NCBI RefSeq assembly: GCF_020880975.1
Contig: NZ_JAJIWP010000001.1
Coordinates: 1,116,001 to 1,180,000 of the forward strand
DNA from: Mucilaginibacter sp. UR6-1
GTDB lineage: Bacteria > Bacteroidota > Bacteroidia > Sphingobacteriales > Sphingobacteriaceae
Length of the DNA: 64,000 nt
Direction: 5' to 3'
The position numbers and the translations under genes are program-made. The notes under the pieces were generated by a model. The model was not told the DNA's origin. It searched no databases and was given only the letters and a program-made list of their open reading frames with translations. Position 1 is the first letter of the stretch. Each line of letters starts with the position of its first letter. Positions 52,814 through 62,284 of this stretch are shown here, one piece after another.

Positions 52814-54982
52814 TTATGGTTTTACGGTAAAGCTGGCCGTCAAACTTTCGTCAGCCGAGTTGTTGCCGATACTCAGCGTATAAGTACCCGGATAGAGTTT
52901 CCATTTATTGGCTTTCAGATCCCACTTTTGCAGATCGCTTACCGGAATTTTAATGGTAGCCGTTTGCTGGCCGCCTTTGGCAACGCTAACACGCTTAAAG
53001 CCTTTTAATTCCTTTAACGGCATACGCTCGCCTTGTGGGTATTTGATATAGGCTTGCACCACTTCATCGCCATCCATAGCGCCGGTATTAGTTACATTAA
53101 CTGACACGGTGATCGAATCCTTAGCGCCATAGCTTTTTTGTGGCTGCGTGTTCCAGTCAAACTTAAATGAGGTATAGCTCATACCAAAACCGAACGGATA
53201 TTGCACCGGGCCGGTAAAATAGCGGTAAGTACGGCCTTTCATGTTATAATTATCATAAGCAGGCAGATCATTGATCGACTTGTAAAACGTCAAGGGCAAG
53301 TGGCCCGATGGTGAGTATTTACCGAATAATATATCGGCCAATGCGTTACCACCCTGCTCGCCCGGGTACCATGCCAGTATAATGGCATCAGCATAAGGCG
53401 CTATCTCGGCAATATCAACATCACTGCCTGATGTTACCACGGCGATTATAGGCTTGGTTACTTTTTTACGCAGCTCCTTTAAAAAAGCAATATTATCAAC
53501 CGGAAGGCTCAAAGTTTTTTTATCACCGCCACTTTCAGATAAAAAGGCATCACCGGCCTCTCCCTCTAATACCGGGGTAAGCCCAACTACGGCCACGGTA
53601 ACATCAGCATTTCCGGCCGCCCATATACCTCCAAAGTGCGTTGTGTCTTTATTGCCCGAACCCAGGTCATACTCCACACGTGTAGCCGGACCAACCGCGG
53701 CGGTTATACCCTCCACAAAGTTTACCATGCGGCTGCTTACGCCATGATAGTTGGCTACCAGCGCATCTAACGATGCCGCATTAGGGCCTACCACCATTAT
53801 GCTTGAGTAATCCTGCTTGCTTAGCGGCAATATACTTTTTTCATTTTTTAGCAACACCATACTTTGTAGGGCAGCCTTGCGGGCAAGCGCTATATGGTAA
53901 TCGTTATGCACGCTATCGGCACCGTAACCTGCATATGGCGATTTTGCCGGTTCATCATAAAAGCCAAGCTTGAACTGCGTACGTAAAACCTGCGAAAGCG
54001 ATTGGTTCACCTCTTTCTCGGTAATCAGTTTCTTTTTGATAGCATTTTCAATATCACTCTGGAAAATGCTCGAACAATCCAAATTAGTACCTGCCTTAAT
54101 AGCCGCCGCCGCTACGGATACCTTGTCGGGCAGTACCTTGTGGGTTAAGTATATATCGTCCAGCGCGCCGCAGTCAGTAACCACGTGGCCTTTAAAGCCC
54201 CACTCGCCGCGTAATATTTGAGTTATCAGTTTTTTGTTAGTTGATGTTGGCACACCGTTAACCCGGTTATAGGCCGTCATTACCGATTCGACACCGGAAT
54301 CAACCAGTTTATGGAAAGCGTACAGGTAAGTTTCGCGCAGGTCTTTCTCATCTACTTTAGCATCAAAAAAATCGCGCTGTGCTTCCGGGCCGCTGTGTAC
54401 GGCAAAGTGTTTGGCTGTCGCCGATGTTTTAAGGTGCGCCGGATCATTACCCTGCATCCCTTTAATGTAGGCACTGCCGATAGTACCGGTCAGGAATGGG
54501 TCCTCACCATAAGTTTCCTGCCCCCGGCCCCAGCGCGGGTCACGGAATATATTAATATTGGGCGACCAAAAGGTTAACCCCATATACATCAAACGCCTGT
54601 TTTGCGCTGTCGAAAGATTGTATTTAGCCCGTGCCTCGGTGGATATGGCACTTGCCACCTCATTCACCAGCCCATCATTAAATGTTGCAGCCATAGCAAT
54701 AGCCTGCGGAAAAACAGTAGCCTCGCCCGCCCTGGCCACGCCATGCAAGCTCTCATTCCACCAGTTGTAGGCAGGTATGCCCAGGCGTTTAACCTCGGCG
54801 CTGCGATAACCCATCAGGGATGCCTTTTCGGGCAAAGTCAATTCAGAGATCAGGGCGTTCACCCTGCTGTTAACGGGCAAACTTTCATCACGAAACTTCG
54901 GCTTGTTTTGCCCTTTGCTGATAAAACTGCATGTACATGCCGCGGCTAACAGTATGTACTTAATGTTTGGCTTAATTGTCAT
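52814..54982 (-). CDS. GH3 beta-glucosidase/xylosidase-type enzyme
   Basis: 722 residues with a signal peptide (ILLAAACTCSFISKG). N-terminal GH3 barrel: WWNESLHGVARAG, WSPNINIFRDPRWGRGQETYGEDP, ATAKHFAVHSGPE and the nucleophile in HVVTDCGALDDIY (Asp270). The second domain has IVAVVTSGSDVDIAEIAPYADAIILAWYPGEQGG, and a fibronectin-III-like domain ends it. Sequence style is closest to xylan beta-xylosidase-type GH3 rather than to BglX, but the substrate is not certain. It is divergent from GH35 across a LacI-type operator and lies opposite to the hexosaminidase/fucosidase run. Confidence 0.87.
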   Translation of the reverse strand: MTIKPNIKYILLAAACTCSFISKGQNKPKFRDESLPVNSRVNALISELTLPEKASLMGYRSAEVKRLGIPAYNWWNESLHGVARAGEATVFPQAIAMAATFNDGLVNEVASAISTEARAKYNLSTAQNRRLMYMGLTFWSPNINIFRDPRWGRGQETYGEDPFLTGTIGSAYIKGMQGNDPAHLKTSATAKHFAVHSGPEAQRDFFDAKVDEKDLRETYLYAFHKLVDSGVESVMTAYNRVNGVPTSTNKKLITQILRGEWGFKGHVVTDCGALDDIYLTHKVLPDKVSVAAAAIKAGTNLDCSSIFQSDIENAIKKKLITEKEVNQSLSQVLRTQFKLGFYDEPAKSPYAGYGADSVHNDYHIALARKAALQSMVLLKNEKSILPLSKQDYSSIMVVGPNAASLDALVANYHGVSSRMVNFVEGITAAVGPATRVEYDLGSGNKDTTHFGGIWAAGNADVTVAVVGLTPVLEGEAGDAFLSESGGDKKTLSLPVDNIAFLKELRKKVTKPIIAVVTSGSDVDIAEIAPYADAIILAWYPGEQGGNALADILFGKYSPSGHLPLTFYKSINDLPAYDNYNMKGRTYRYFTGPVQYPFGFGMSYTSFKFDWNTQPQKSYGAKDSITVSVNVTNTGAMDGDEVVQAYIKYPQGERMPLKELKGFKRVSVAKGGQQTATIKIPVSDLQKWDLKANKWKLYPGTYTLSIGNNSADESLTASFTVKP

Positions 54983-54996
54983 AGCTTAAAAAATTA

Positions 54997-55010
54997 TGCA
55001 ATCGGTTGCA
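54997..55010. promoter_or_regulatory. LacI/GalR-type operator
   Basis: TGCAATCGGTTGCA matches the consensus TGCAANCGNTTGCA of many LacI-family repressors. It lies 15 bases upstream of the GH3 start and 140 bases before GH35, in the divergent promoter region. No LacI gene is in the window, so the regulator would act from elsewhere. Confidence 0.65.
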
Positions 55011-55152
55011 TTGAGAATTACAAGAATATTAATTAATTTCGAAAATCAAATACATTTTAAAATTTTTATAAAAGTAAATGAGTTTTTATAAATATTTTAA
55101 TTTGTTTTGAATAGCATTTTACTAATTTGGTACTATACTACAATTCTGATTA

Positions 55153-56979
55153 ATGAATATCAAATCAATAATTACCTGTGTGGCATTAATGGCGGCAACC
55201 TTAACATCAACCGCCCAAACCAAACACACCTTTGCGCTTGGCGACAGCAGTTTTGTGCTGGATGGCAAACCTTTCCAGATGATCTCGGGCGAGATGCACT
55301 GCGCCCGTATACCTAAAGAATACTGGCGCGACCGTATGCGTATGGCCAAAGCCATGGGCCTTAATACTGTTGGTACCTACATTTTTTGGAACGCGCATGA
55401 GGAAAAACAGGGCAAGTATGATTTTAGCGGCAACAATAACATAGCCGAGTTTATAAAAACCGCGCAGCAGGAAGGCCTTTGGGTGGTATTACGCCCAAGT
55501 CCATATGCCTGTGCCGAATGGGAGTTTGGCGGTTATCCATCGTGGTTATTAAAGGATAGCACCGTTAAAGTTCGGAGTAAAGATCCACGCTTTATCGATG
55601 CCTACAAAAAGTACATCGCGCAATTAGCCAAGCAACTGGTTCCGCTGCAAATTACGCATGGGGGCAACATTGTGATGGTGCAGATAGAGAATGAGTATGG
55701 CTCATACAGTGATGATAAAAGCTACATGGACCTTAACCGCAAGATATTCAGGGAAGCAGGTTTTGACGGCATCCTGTTTACCTGCGATGGTGCCGACCAA
55801 ATGCCCAAAGGTTACCTGCCGGGCTATCTGCCTGCAGTAAATGGCCTGGATGACCCTGCGGCGGTAAAGCAACTCATCAATAAATACCATAATAACAAAG
55901 GCCCGTATTATATAGCCGAGTGGTACCCGGGTTGGTTTGACCATTGGGGCGAAAAACATGCCCATACCGATGCTGCTGCCGATGCAGCCAAACTGGAGAA
56001 GATATTAGCGGCAGGCATATCCATCAATATGTATATGTTTCATGGTGGTACAACACGCGGCTTTATGAATGGCGCCAACATGAACCGTACCGAGCCTTAC
56101 GCCCCGCACGTATCAAGCTATGATTATGATGCACCGCTGGATGAATCAGGCAACCCGACGGAAAAGTTCATCAAATTCCGTGAGGTGATCGCCAAACATT
56201 TGCCTGCGGGTAAACAACTGCCGCCTGTACCGGCTAAAAAAGCGGTGATGGCCATTAATGATATTAAACTGACCGCCTACAGCAGCGTATTTGATAACCT
56301 GCCGAAACCTGTTGAAGCTCAAAAAACCATGACCTTTGAGGCGCTGGATCAGGCTTATGGTTTCCTGCTGTATCGTACCCAAATATCAAAAGGCGGTTTG
56401 TTAAAGCTGGATGCCCTGCGCGATTATGCCCAGGTATACATCAACGGTAAAAAAGTAGCCGTGCTTGACCGCCGGTTAAAACAGGATAGCGTATTGCTTA
56501 AAAATGTACCGGCAAACGCGGTGCTCGACATACTGACCGAGAACAACGGCCGCATAAACTATGGCCCCTACTTAACCGATAATACGCATGGCATTACCAA
56601 ACAGGTTACACTTGCCGGCGAGGTGGTTAGCAACTGGAAAATGTACCGCCTGCCGTTTGAGAGCCTTGCCGGATTTAAATTTTCGGCCAAAAATATAAGC
56701 AATGATCTGCCTGCGCTGTACAAAGGCACATTTACGTTAGATAGCGTTGCCGATACTTATTTGGATATGCGTGGGTTTGGTAAAGGCTTTGTATTTTTAA
56801 ACGGCCATAACCTGGGCAAGTACTGGAACATTGGCCCGCAACAAACCATTTATATACCATCGGTATGGCTTAAAAAAGGCAAAAATGATATATGCGTTTT
56901 TGATCAGTTAAAAAATGGTCATACAACTATCAGCTCGCTTAAAGCACCGATACTTGACCAAAACCCGGCAACCAAATAA
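55153..56979 (+). CDS. GH35 beta-galactosidase
   Basis: 608 residues with a signal peptide (SIITCVALMAATLTSTA). GH35 barrel: GEMHCARIPKEYWRDRMRMAKAMGLNTVGTY, FSGNNNIAEFIKTAQQEGLWVVLRPSPYACAEWEFGG, acid/base Glu181 in VMVQIENEYGSY, nucleophile Glu256 in YYIAEWYPGWFDHWG. Galactose-binding-like domains form the last 250 residues (FGKGFVFLNGHNLGKYWNIGPQQTIYIP). It removes terminal beta-galactose. First gene of a run with GH20 and GH29; the spacing (11 and 27 bases) shows one operon. Confidence 0.92.
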   Translation: MNIKSIITCVALMAATLTSTAQTKHTFALGDSSFVLDGKPFQMISGEMHCARIPKEYWRDRMRMAKAMGLNTVGTYIFWNAHEEKQGKYDFSGNNNIAEFIKTAQQEGLWVVLRPSPYACAEWEFGGYPSWLLKDSTVKVRSKDPRFIDAYKKYIAQLAKQLVPLQITHGGNIVMVQIENEYGSYSDDKSYMDLNRKIFREAGFDGILFTCDGADQMPKGYLPGYLPAVNGLDDPAAVKQLINKYHNNKGPYYIAEWYPGWFDHWGEKHAHTDAAADAAKLEKILAAGISINMYMFHGGTTRGFMNGANMNRTEPYAPHVSSYDYDAPLDESGNPTEKFIKFREVIAKHLPAGKQLPPVPAKKAVMAINDIKLTAYSSVFDNLPKPVEAQKTMTFEALDQAYGFLLYRTQISKGGLLKLDALRDYAQVYINGKKVAVLDRRLKQDSVLLKNVPANAVLDILTENNGRINYGPYLTDNTHGITKQVTLAGEVVSNWKMYRLPFESLAGFKFSAKNISNDLPALYKGTFTLDSVADTYLDMRGFGKGFVFLNGHNLGKYWNIGPQQTIYIPSVWLKKGKNDICVFDQLKNGHTTISSLKAPILDQNPATK

Positions 56980-56990
56980 ATCAGCAGATA

Positions 56991-59300
56991 ATGACATCCA
57001 GACAATCGAACTTATTACTCGCGCTTGGCATTACCCTGCTTGGTGTTTTAACAGGTGTTAACAGCGTAAAAGCCCAAACCACAACGCCTGATGTGAACCT
57101 TATACCCTACCCGCAATCGGTAGTTAAGGGTAACGGTGTATTCAGCATTAATAGCAAAACCAAAATAGCATTGCCTGCCGGTAAAAAATACTTACAGGAG
57201 GCCGAATTACTTAACGCGTTTATCACCAACGGATCGGGCAAGGCGCTTATTTATGGTGCGGCATCAACTAACATTATACAATTTATTACCGATAATACCA
57301 TTACTGCCGATGAAGGCTATAAGCTGAACATCACCGCGCAAAAAGTAACCCTGTCAGCTAAAACCGCTGCTGGTATATTCAGAGGTGTTGAAACTTTGCG
57401 CCAGTTACTGCCCGAAAGCGTTGAACAAACCGGTAAAAGCGGTGCGCTAATATTGCCTGCTGTACAAATTGCGGACCAGCCTGCTTATGCCTGGCGTGGC
57501 ATGCATCTGGATGTATCCCGTCACTTTTTTTCTGTTGATTATTTGAAAAAGTATATCGACCGCCTGGCCTTATACAAATTCAATAAGCTGCACCTGCATT
57601 TAACGGATGACCAGGGATGGCGTATCGAAATCAAGAAATATCCTAAGCTTACCGAATTTGGGGCATGGCGCACGTTTAACAACCAGGATTCGGCATGTAT
57701 CGAAAAATCAAAGGATAACCCTGATTTCACCATCGACCCAAAACACATTATTAAGCGCGACGGCAAAACCCTTTACGGCGGCTTTTATACCCAGGCGCAA
57801 ATGAAGGACGTGATTGCCTATGCCACCAAAAGGCATATCGACATCATTCCCGAAATTGATATGCCGGGGCACATGATGGCGGCGATTAATAACTACCCTT
57901 TCCTGTCGTGCACGGGCGGCAGCAAATGGGGCGAACTTTTTACTACCCCGATATGCCCATGTAATGAGAGCACTTATGAGTTTGCCGAGAATGTTTACAA
58001 GGAGATATTCGCCTTGTTCCCGAGCAAGTACATTCATATAGGCGGCGACGAGGTTGACCGTACCAGTTGGGGCGAATCAGAAGCCTGCAAAGCCATGATG
58101 GCCAAAGAAGGTATCAAAACCACTGCCGAACTGCAAAGCTATTTCATCAACCGGATGGAAAAATTCTTTAACAAGAATGGTAAAAAACTGATCGGCTGGG
58201 ATGAGATACTGGAGGATGGCATCAGCCCGACCGCGGTGGTAATGTACTGGCGCAGTTGGGTGCCTAACGCGCCGATAAAGGCCGCTAAGAATGGCAATAA
58301 GGTGATCATGACACCAGGTAACCCGCTGTATTTTGATAATGACCCCGACCAAAACTCGGTTTACAATGTTTACAATTTCAACCCGATACCCGAGAAACTG
58401 AACAAGCAGGAAGCTGCAAACGTAATAGGTGCTCAAGCCAACTTGTGGAGCGAACGCATACCGACAGAGAACCGTGCGGACTATATGATATTTCCGCGTA
58501 TGACAGCGCTTGCCGAAGTTTTATGGACAAATAAAAAGGATTACAAAAGCTATCAGCAACGTTTGCTGAAACAGTATCCACGCTTTGATGCATTAAAGAT
58601 ACACTACCGTTTACCTGATTTTACGGAGCTGGTTGAAAGTAATGTATTTACTGATGAAACCACGCTTAATATAAGCAAACCGCTACCGGGCCTAAAAATA
58701 TTTTACAGTACTGATGGCTCGCTGCCTGCACAGCAATCAACTGAACTAACCGGCCCGTTAAAGATCACGCAATCGCAGAATATCCGGTTGGTGGCTTATA
58801 CCGCATCAGGCGTTCGCGGCGATCTGTATAACCTGAAATATGTAAAGCAGCCTCTTGCCGAGCCGGTGAACAAAAAAGGTTTACAGGCGGGCTTAGCCGT
58901 ACGTTACTTCCCGGCGTTTTATAAAAAGACTACGCTGATACCTGATACAGCTAAAAATCAGGCACTAACCGTTAGCACAGTTACCGTACCTAAAGAGGCT
59001 ACCGCGCCAAGCTTCGGCCTGAAATACAGTGGCTATATTGATATCCCTACAGATGGGGTTTATACCTTTTATTTAACCTGCGATGATGGTGGTGTACTTA
59101 AAATAGCCGACCGCCTGGTGGTTGACAACGAAGCCATGCACTCGGCTATTGAAAAAAGCGGACAAGTAGCCCTTAAAAAAGGCTTGCAACCTTTTGAGCT
59201 TAACTTTTTAGAAGGTGGCGGCGGTTATGCCCTCAAACTGCTTTACACTAAAGATGGCTCAGCCCCTGCCGAAATACCGGCATCGTGGTTAAAACATTAA
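56991..59300 (+). CDS. GH20 beta-N-acetylhexosaminidase with PA14 domain
   Basis: 769 residues with a signal peptide. GH20b domain (residues 40-165), then the GH20 barrel: YAWRGMHLDVSRHFFSVDYLKKYIDRLALYKFNKLHLHLTDDQGW, catalytic HIGGDEVDRTSW (Asp353-Glu354), and MYWRSWVPNAP. After the barrel there is a chitobiase-like Ig domain (YSTDGSLPAQQSTELTGPLKI) and a PA14-type carbohydrate-binding domain (YIDIPTDGVYTFYLTCDDGGVLKIADRLV). It releases terminal GlcNAc/GalNAc after galactose removal. Confidence 0.93.
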   Translation: MTSRQSNLLLALGITLLGVLTGVNSVKAQTTTPDVNLIPYPQSVVKGNGVFSINSKTKIALPAGKKYLQEAELLNAFITNGSGKALIYGAASTNIIQFITDNTITADEGYKLNITAQKVTLSAKTAAGIFRGVETLRQLLPESVEQTGKSGALILPAVQIADQPAYAWRGMHLDVSRHFFSVDYLKKYIDRLALYKFNKLHLHLTDDQGWRIEIKKYPKLTEFGAWRTFNNQDSACIEKSKDNPDFTIDPKHIIKRDGKTLYGGFYTQAQMKDVIAYATKRHIDIIPEIDMPGHMMAAINNYPFLSCTGGSKWGELFTTPICPCNESTYEFAENVYKEIFALFPSKYIHIGGDEVDRTSWGESEACKAMMAKEGIKTTAELQSYFINRMEKFFNKNGKKLIGWDEILEDGISPTAVVMYWRSWVPNAPIKAAKNGNKVIMTPGNPLYFDNDPDQNSVYNVYNFNPIPEKLNKQEAANVIGAQANLWSERIPTENRADYMIFPRMTALAEVLWTNKKDYKSYQQRLLKQYPRFDALKIHYRLPDFTELVESNVFTDETTLNISKPLPGLKIFYSTDGSLPAQQSTELTGPLKITQSQNIRLVAYTASGVRGDLYNLKYVKQPLAEPVNKKGLQAGLAVRYFPAFYKKTTLIPDTAKNQALTVSTVTVPKEATAPSFGLKYSGYIDIPTDGVYTFYLTCDDGGVLKIADRLVVDNEAMHSAIEKSGQVALKKGLQPFELNFLEGGGGYALKLLYTKDGSAPAEIPASWLKH

Positions 59301-59327
59301 TTAAACTTTTTTAGATCGATACACGAA

Positions 59328-61433
59328 ATGAAAAAAATAGCCCTTGCCTCCCTCCTGTTACAAAGCGCTCTGGCTTTTGGTCAGCCAGCACCAAAGCCTT
59401 ACGGCGTAACGCCATCGGCAGCACAGCTTAACTGGCATACGTTAGAAATGTATTGCATTATACATTATGGTGTTGATACTTATACCGATAAGGAATGGGG
59501 CTTTGGCGATGAAGACCCGAAACTCATTAACCCGGCAAAATTTGATGCCGCGCAGATTGTACAATCAGCTAAGGATGGCGGCTTTAAGGGCATTGTTATG
59601 GTAGCCAAACACCATGATGGCCTATGCCTGTGGCCTACTAAAACCACTGAGCATAACATCAGCAAAGCCGCCTGGAAAAATGGCAAGGGCGATATGGTGA
59701 AAGAATACCAAATGGCTTGTGAAAAACTGGGTATGCAACTGGGCCTATACTGCTCGCCGTGGGATAGGAATAACGCCTTTTACGGCAAGCCCGAATACCT
59801 GAAAATATACCAACAACAACTGCGCGAGTTATATAGCACTTACGGCAAGTTATTCATTTCATGGCATGATGGAGCCAATGGCGGCGACGGTTACTATGGC
59901 GGTGCCAACGAGGCACGCAAAATAGACCGCACCACCTATTACGACTGGCAGAATACCTGGGCCATTACCCGTAAAATGCAGCCCGGCGCTACCATATTTG
60001 GCGATGTTGGCCCTGATGTGCGCTGGGTAGGTAATGAGGAAGGCCACGCGGGCGAAACCAGTTGGGCAACCTATACGCCTAAAGCATCGCAACCCGGCAA
60101 ACAACCTGCTAATGGCGAGGTGCTGTATGAATTAGGCATAGAGGGTACGCGCAACGGTAAATACTGGATGCCTGCGGAGTGTGATGTACCTTTCCGCCCG
60201 GGATGGTTTTACCATGCCAGTCAGGATGGTATGGCTAAATCACCTTACACTTTGCTTGATCTGTATTACAAAAGTGTTGGCCGCGGCGCGGCGTTGGATC
60301 TGGGTTTATCACCTAACCGTGATGGGGTGATAGATGCAGATGATGTGGCCAAGCTGAAAGCCTTTGGTGAATTACTGAAGCAAACATTCGCCGTTAACCT
60401 GGCTAAGGATGCTGCTATAACGGCGAGCAATATACGCGGCAAAAACAGCAAACTGTACGGCACTAAATTTCTTACAGACGCTGACCGTTTCTCCTACTGG
60501 GCAACGGATGATAAGGTTAACACCCCAACACTTACCCTGAGCTTTAAAAAGCCGGTTAGCTTTAACGTGATCCAACTGCGTGAGAATATTAAATTAGGGC
60601 AGCGTATTGAGGAAATTGCCGTTGATGCCTATCAAAACGGTGAGTGGAAACAGGTAGCTACGGCAACCAGCATCGGCTCAAAACGCTTGATACGCCTGCC
60701 GCAAAACATTACGGCAAGCAAGGTGAGGCTGCGTATTGTAAAATCGCCGGTAAGCATCGCGCTGAGCGATTTTGGCTTGTATAAAGAGCCTGTACATGTT
60801 ACTGCTCCAATCATCAGTAAAACCAGCAGCGGCGAGGTTACCATCAGTACCGATGCGCCTGTTTCAAACATCTATTACACATTGGATGGCAGCACGCCAA
60901 CCAAGGCATCAACCCCATACGGTAAACCTTTTGTACTGACTGACGGCGGGGCTGTTAAAGCTATAGCCATTGATGGCGATGTAACCAGCGAAGCCGCTAA
61001 TGTAAAATTCAGCCTGAACAAGAAAGAATGGAAAATACTGAATGCTGCCAATAACGATGCCGCGCAAGCTATTGATGAAAACTACCGTTCGGTTTGGAGT
61101 ACCTTGCAAAAGGATACTTCGGCAGCATTTAAACCAACTGAACTTGCTGTAGATATGGGTGAAGCGCAAATCATCAGCATATTTACCTATCTGCCCCGTC
61201 AGGACAAGAAAACCGAAGGTATTGTTGACCGCTATACCTTTTATGTGAGCGATAATGGTACCGACTGGAAAGAAGCTACCAAAGGCGAATTTTCAAACAT
61301 CAAAGCCAACCCTGTTGAGCAGGAAGTGAAGTTGAATACACCAATAAAAGCGAGGTATTTTAAATTCCAGGCCGATCATGTGGTTAGCGGTAATGGCGTG
61401 GTGGTTGCCGAGGTTGGCGTACGCTCAAAATAA
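59328..61433 (+). CDS. GH29 alpha-L-fucosidase with C-terminal binding modules
   Basis: 701 residues with a signal peptide. GH29 barrel: LNWHTLEMYCIIHYGVDTYTDKEWG, MVAKHHDGLCLWPTKTTEHNI, the nucleophile Asp181 in LFISWHDGANGGDG, and a GNEEGHAGETSW loop. After about residue 350 there are an F5/8-type galactose-binding domain, a chitobiase-like Ig domain (YYTLDGSTPTKASTPYGKPFVL), and a second F5/8 domain (TYLPRQDKKTEGIVDRYTFYVSDNG). It removes alpha-fucose from glycans. Confidence 0.92.
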   Translation: MKKIALASLLLQSALAFGQPAPKPYGVTPSAAQLNWHTLEMYCIIHYGVDTYTDKEWGFGDEDPKLINPAKFDAAQIVQSAKDGGFKGIVMVAKHHDGLCLWPTKTTEHNISKAAWKNGKGDMVKEYQMACEKLGMQLGLYCSPWDRNNAFYGKPEYLKIYQQQLRELYSTYGKLFISWHDGANGGDGYYGGANEARKIDRTTYYDWQNTWAITRKMQPGATIFGDVGPDVRWVGNEEGHAGETSWATYTPKASQPGKQPANGEVLYELGIEGTRNGKYWMPAECDVPFRPGWFYHASQDGMAKSPYTLLDLYYKSVGRGAALDLGLSPNRDGVIDADDVAKLKAFGELLKQTFAVNLAKDAAITASNIRGKNSKLYGTKFLTDADRFSYWATDDKVNTPTLTLSFKKPVSFNVIQLRENIKLGQRIEEIAVDAYQNGEWKQVATATSIGSKRLIRLPQNITASKVRLRIVKSPVSIALSDFGLYKEPVHVTAPIISKTSSGEVTISTDAPVSNIYYTLDGSTPTKASTPYGKPFVLTDGGAVKAIAIDGDVTSEAANVKFSLNKKEWKILNAANNDAAQAIDENYRSVWSTLQKDTSAAFKPTELAVDMGEAQIISIFTYLPRQDKKTEGIVDRYTFYVSDNGTDWKEATKGEFSNIKANPVEQEVKLNTPIKARYFKFQADHVVSGNGVVVAEVGVRSK

Positions 61434-61434
61434 T

Positions 61435-62271
61435 CTACCCGGAAATAATTACTGTTTTTTGTGCGCCGTGTACTGGTTTGGCATGCGGCGCGCAAATAAA
61501 CCATAAGGCTAATAAAACGCCATAACTTCCTCCCCTTTCAATCCACTCAAAAGCGGCGTATTGTGGGTATAAAAGCTCGGTAGCTACCTTCCATATAAAA
61601 AACACTAATAGCAATCTGCGGTTAGGTCGTAATAAGATAAACAACGCTGCTACTATTTCCACAACACCATTCACCAAAGCTACATTTTCAGCCTGGCGAA
61701 AGCCTAAAGCATTGTATTGAGCAATCAATCCCTTTTTATGCAGCAGGTTTAACCAGCCATGCCCGGTAAGCAGCAAAAACGCCGCTATGCGTAAAGCTAA
61801 TTGCACCATTTTAAGACGATCGATACTTACTGATACCGGCTGTTTCATCTTACTGAATAAAGATTTAACAGACGGCTCAAATCCACACAATAGTAATAAA
61901 GCCAATGGCGCTCCGTAATTACCGGCACGTTCAATCATTTCGGCAATGGGCTCGCCGGATAATGGGCGCATGGATGCCGTGATTAATCCCCAGATCACCA
62001 GCCATAATGTAATAGCCCGTGTTGGATAGACCAGGATGCTAATGCCCATTAAAATATCAATGGTACCAACAACCGGCATCAGCTTATAGGCCATCACCTC
62101 GCCAATACCGACAACGGCAAAGTAATTACACCAGATGGGTTTGGTAATAATGCCAAATGCGCCGTGGCCAATAAAACACATGGCTACGGCGCATTGCAGT
62201 ATAATATATACCGGCTTTACAGTGCCGGTATTTAAAGTACGGTTAAACAGAATTGCCTTGAGCGGCATCAT
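61435..62271 (-). CDS. DoxX-like membrane protein with internal duplication
   Basis: 278 residues with eight hydrophobic helices in two related halves. Half one: MCFIGHGAFGI, MPVVGTIDILMGISILVYPTRAITLWLVIWGLIT, EMIERAGNYGAPLALLLLCG. Half two: LLTGHGWLNLL, VNGVVEIVAALFILLRPNRRLLLVFFIWKVAT, EWIERGGSYGVLLALWFIC. Each half resembles a DoxX-type four-helix unit. The (M/W)IER(A/G)G(N/S)YG segment is the clearest repeat. Role unknown; it may be unrelated to the glycan genes, and it lies convergent with GH29. Confidence 0.7.
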   Translation of the reverse strand: MMPLKAILFNRTLNTGTVKPVYIILQCAVAMCFIGHGAFGIITKPIWCNYFAVVGIGEVMAYKLMPVVGTIDILMGISILVYPTRAITLWLVIWGLITASMRPLSGEPIAEMIERAGNYGAPLALLLLCGFEPSVKSLFSKMKQPVSVSIDRLKMVQLALRIAAFLLLTGHGWLNLLHKKGLIAQYNALGFRQAENVALVNGVVEIVAALFILLRPNRRLLLVFFIWKVATELLYPQYAAFEWIERGGSYGVLLALWFICAPHAKPVHGAQKTVIISG

Positions 62272-62284
62272 CTCATCAATTAGT

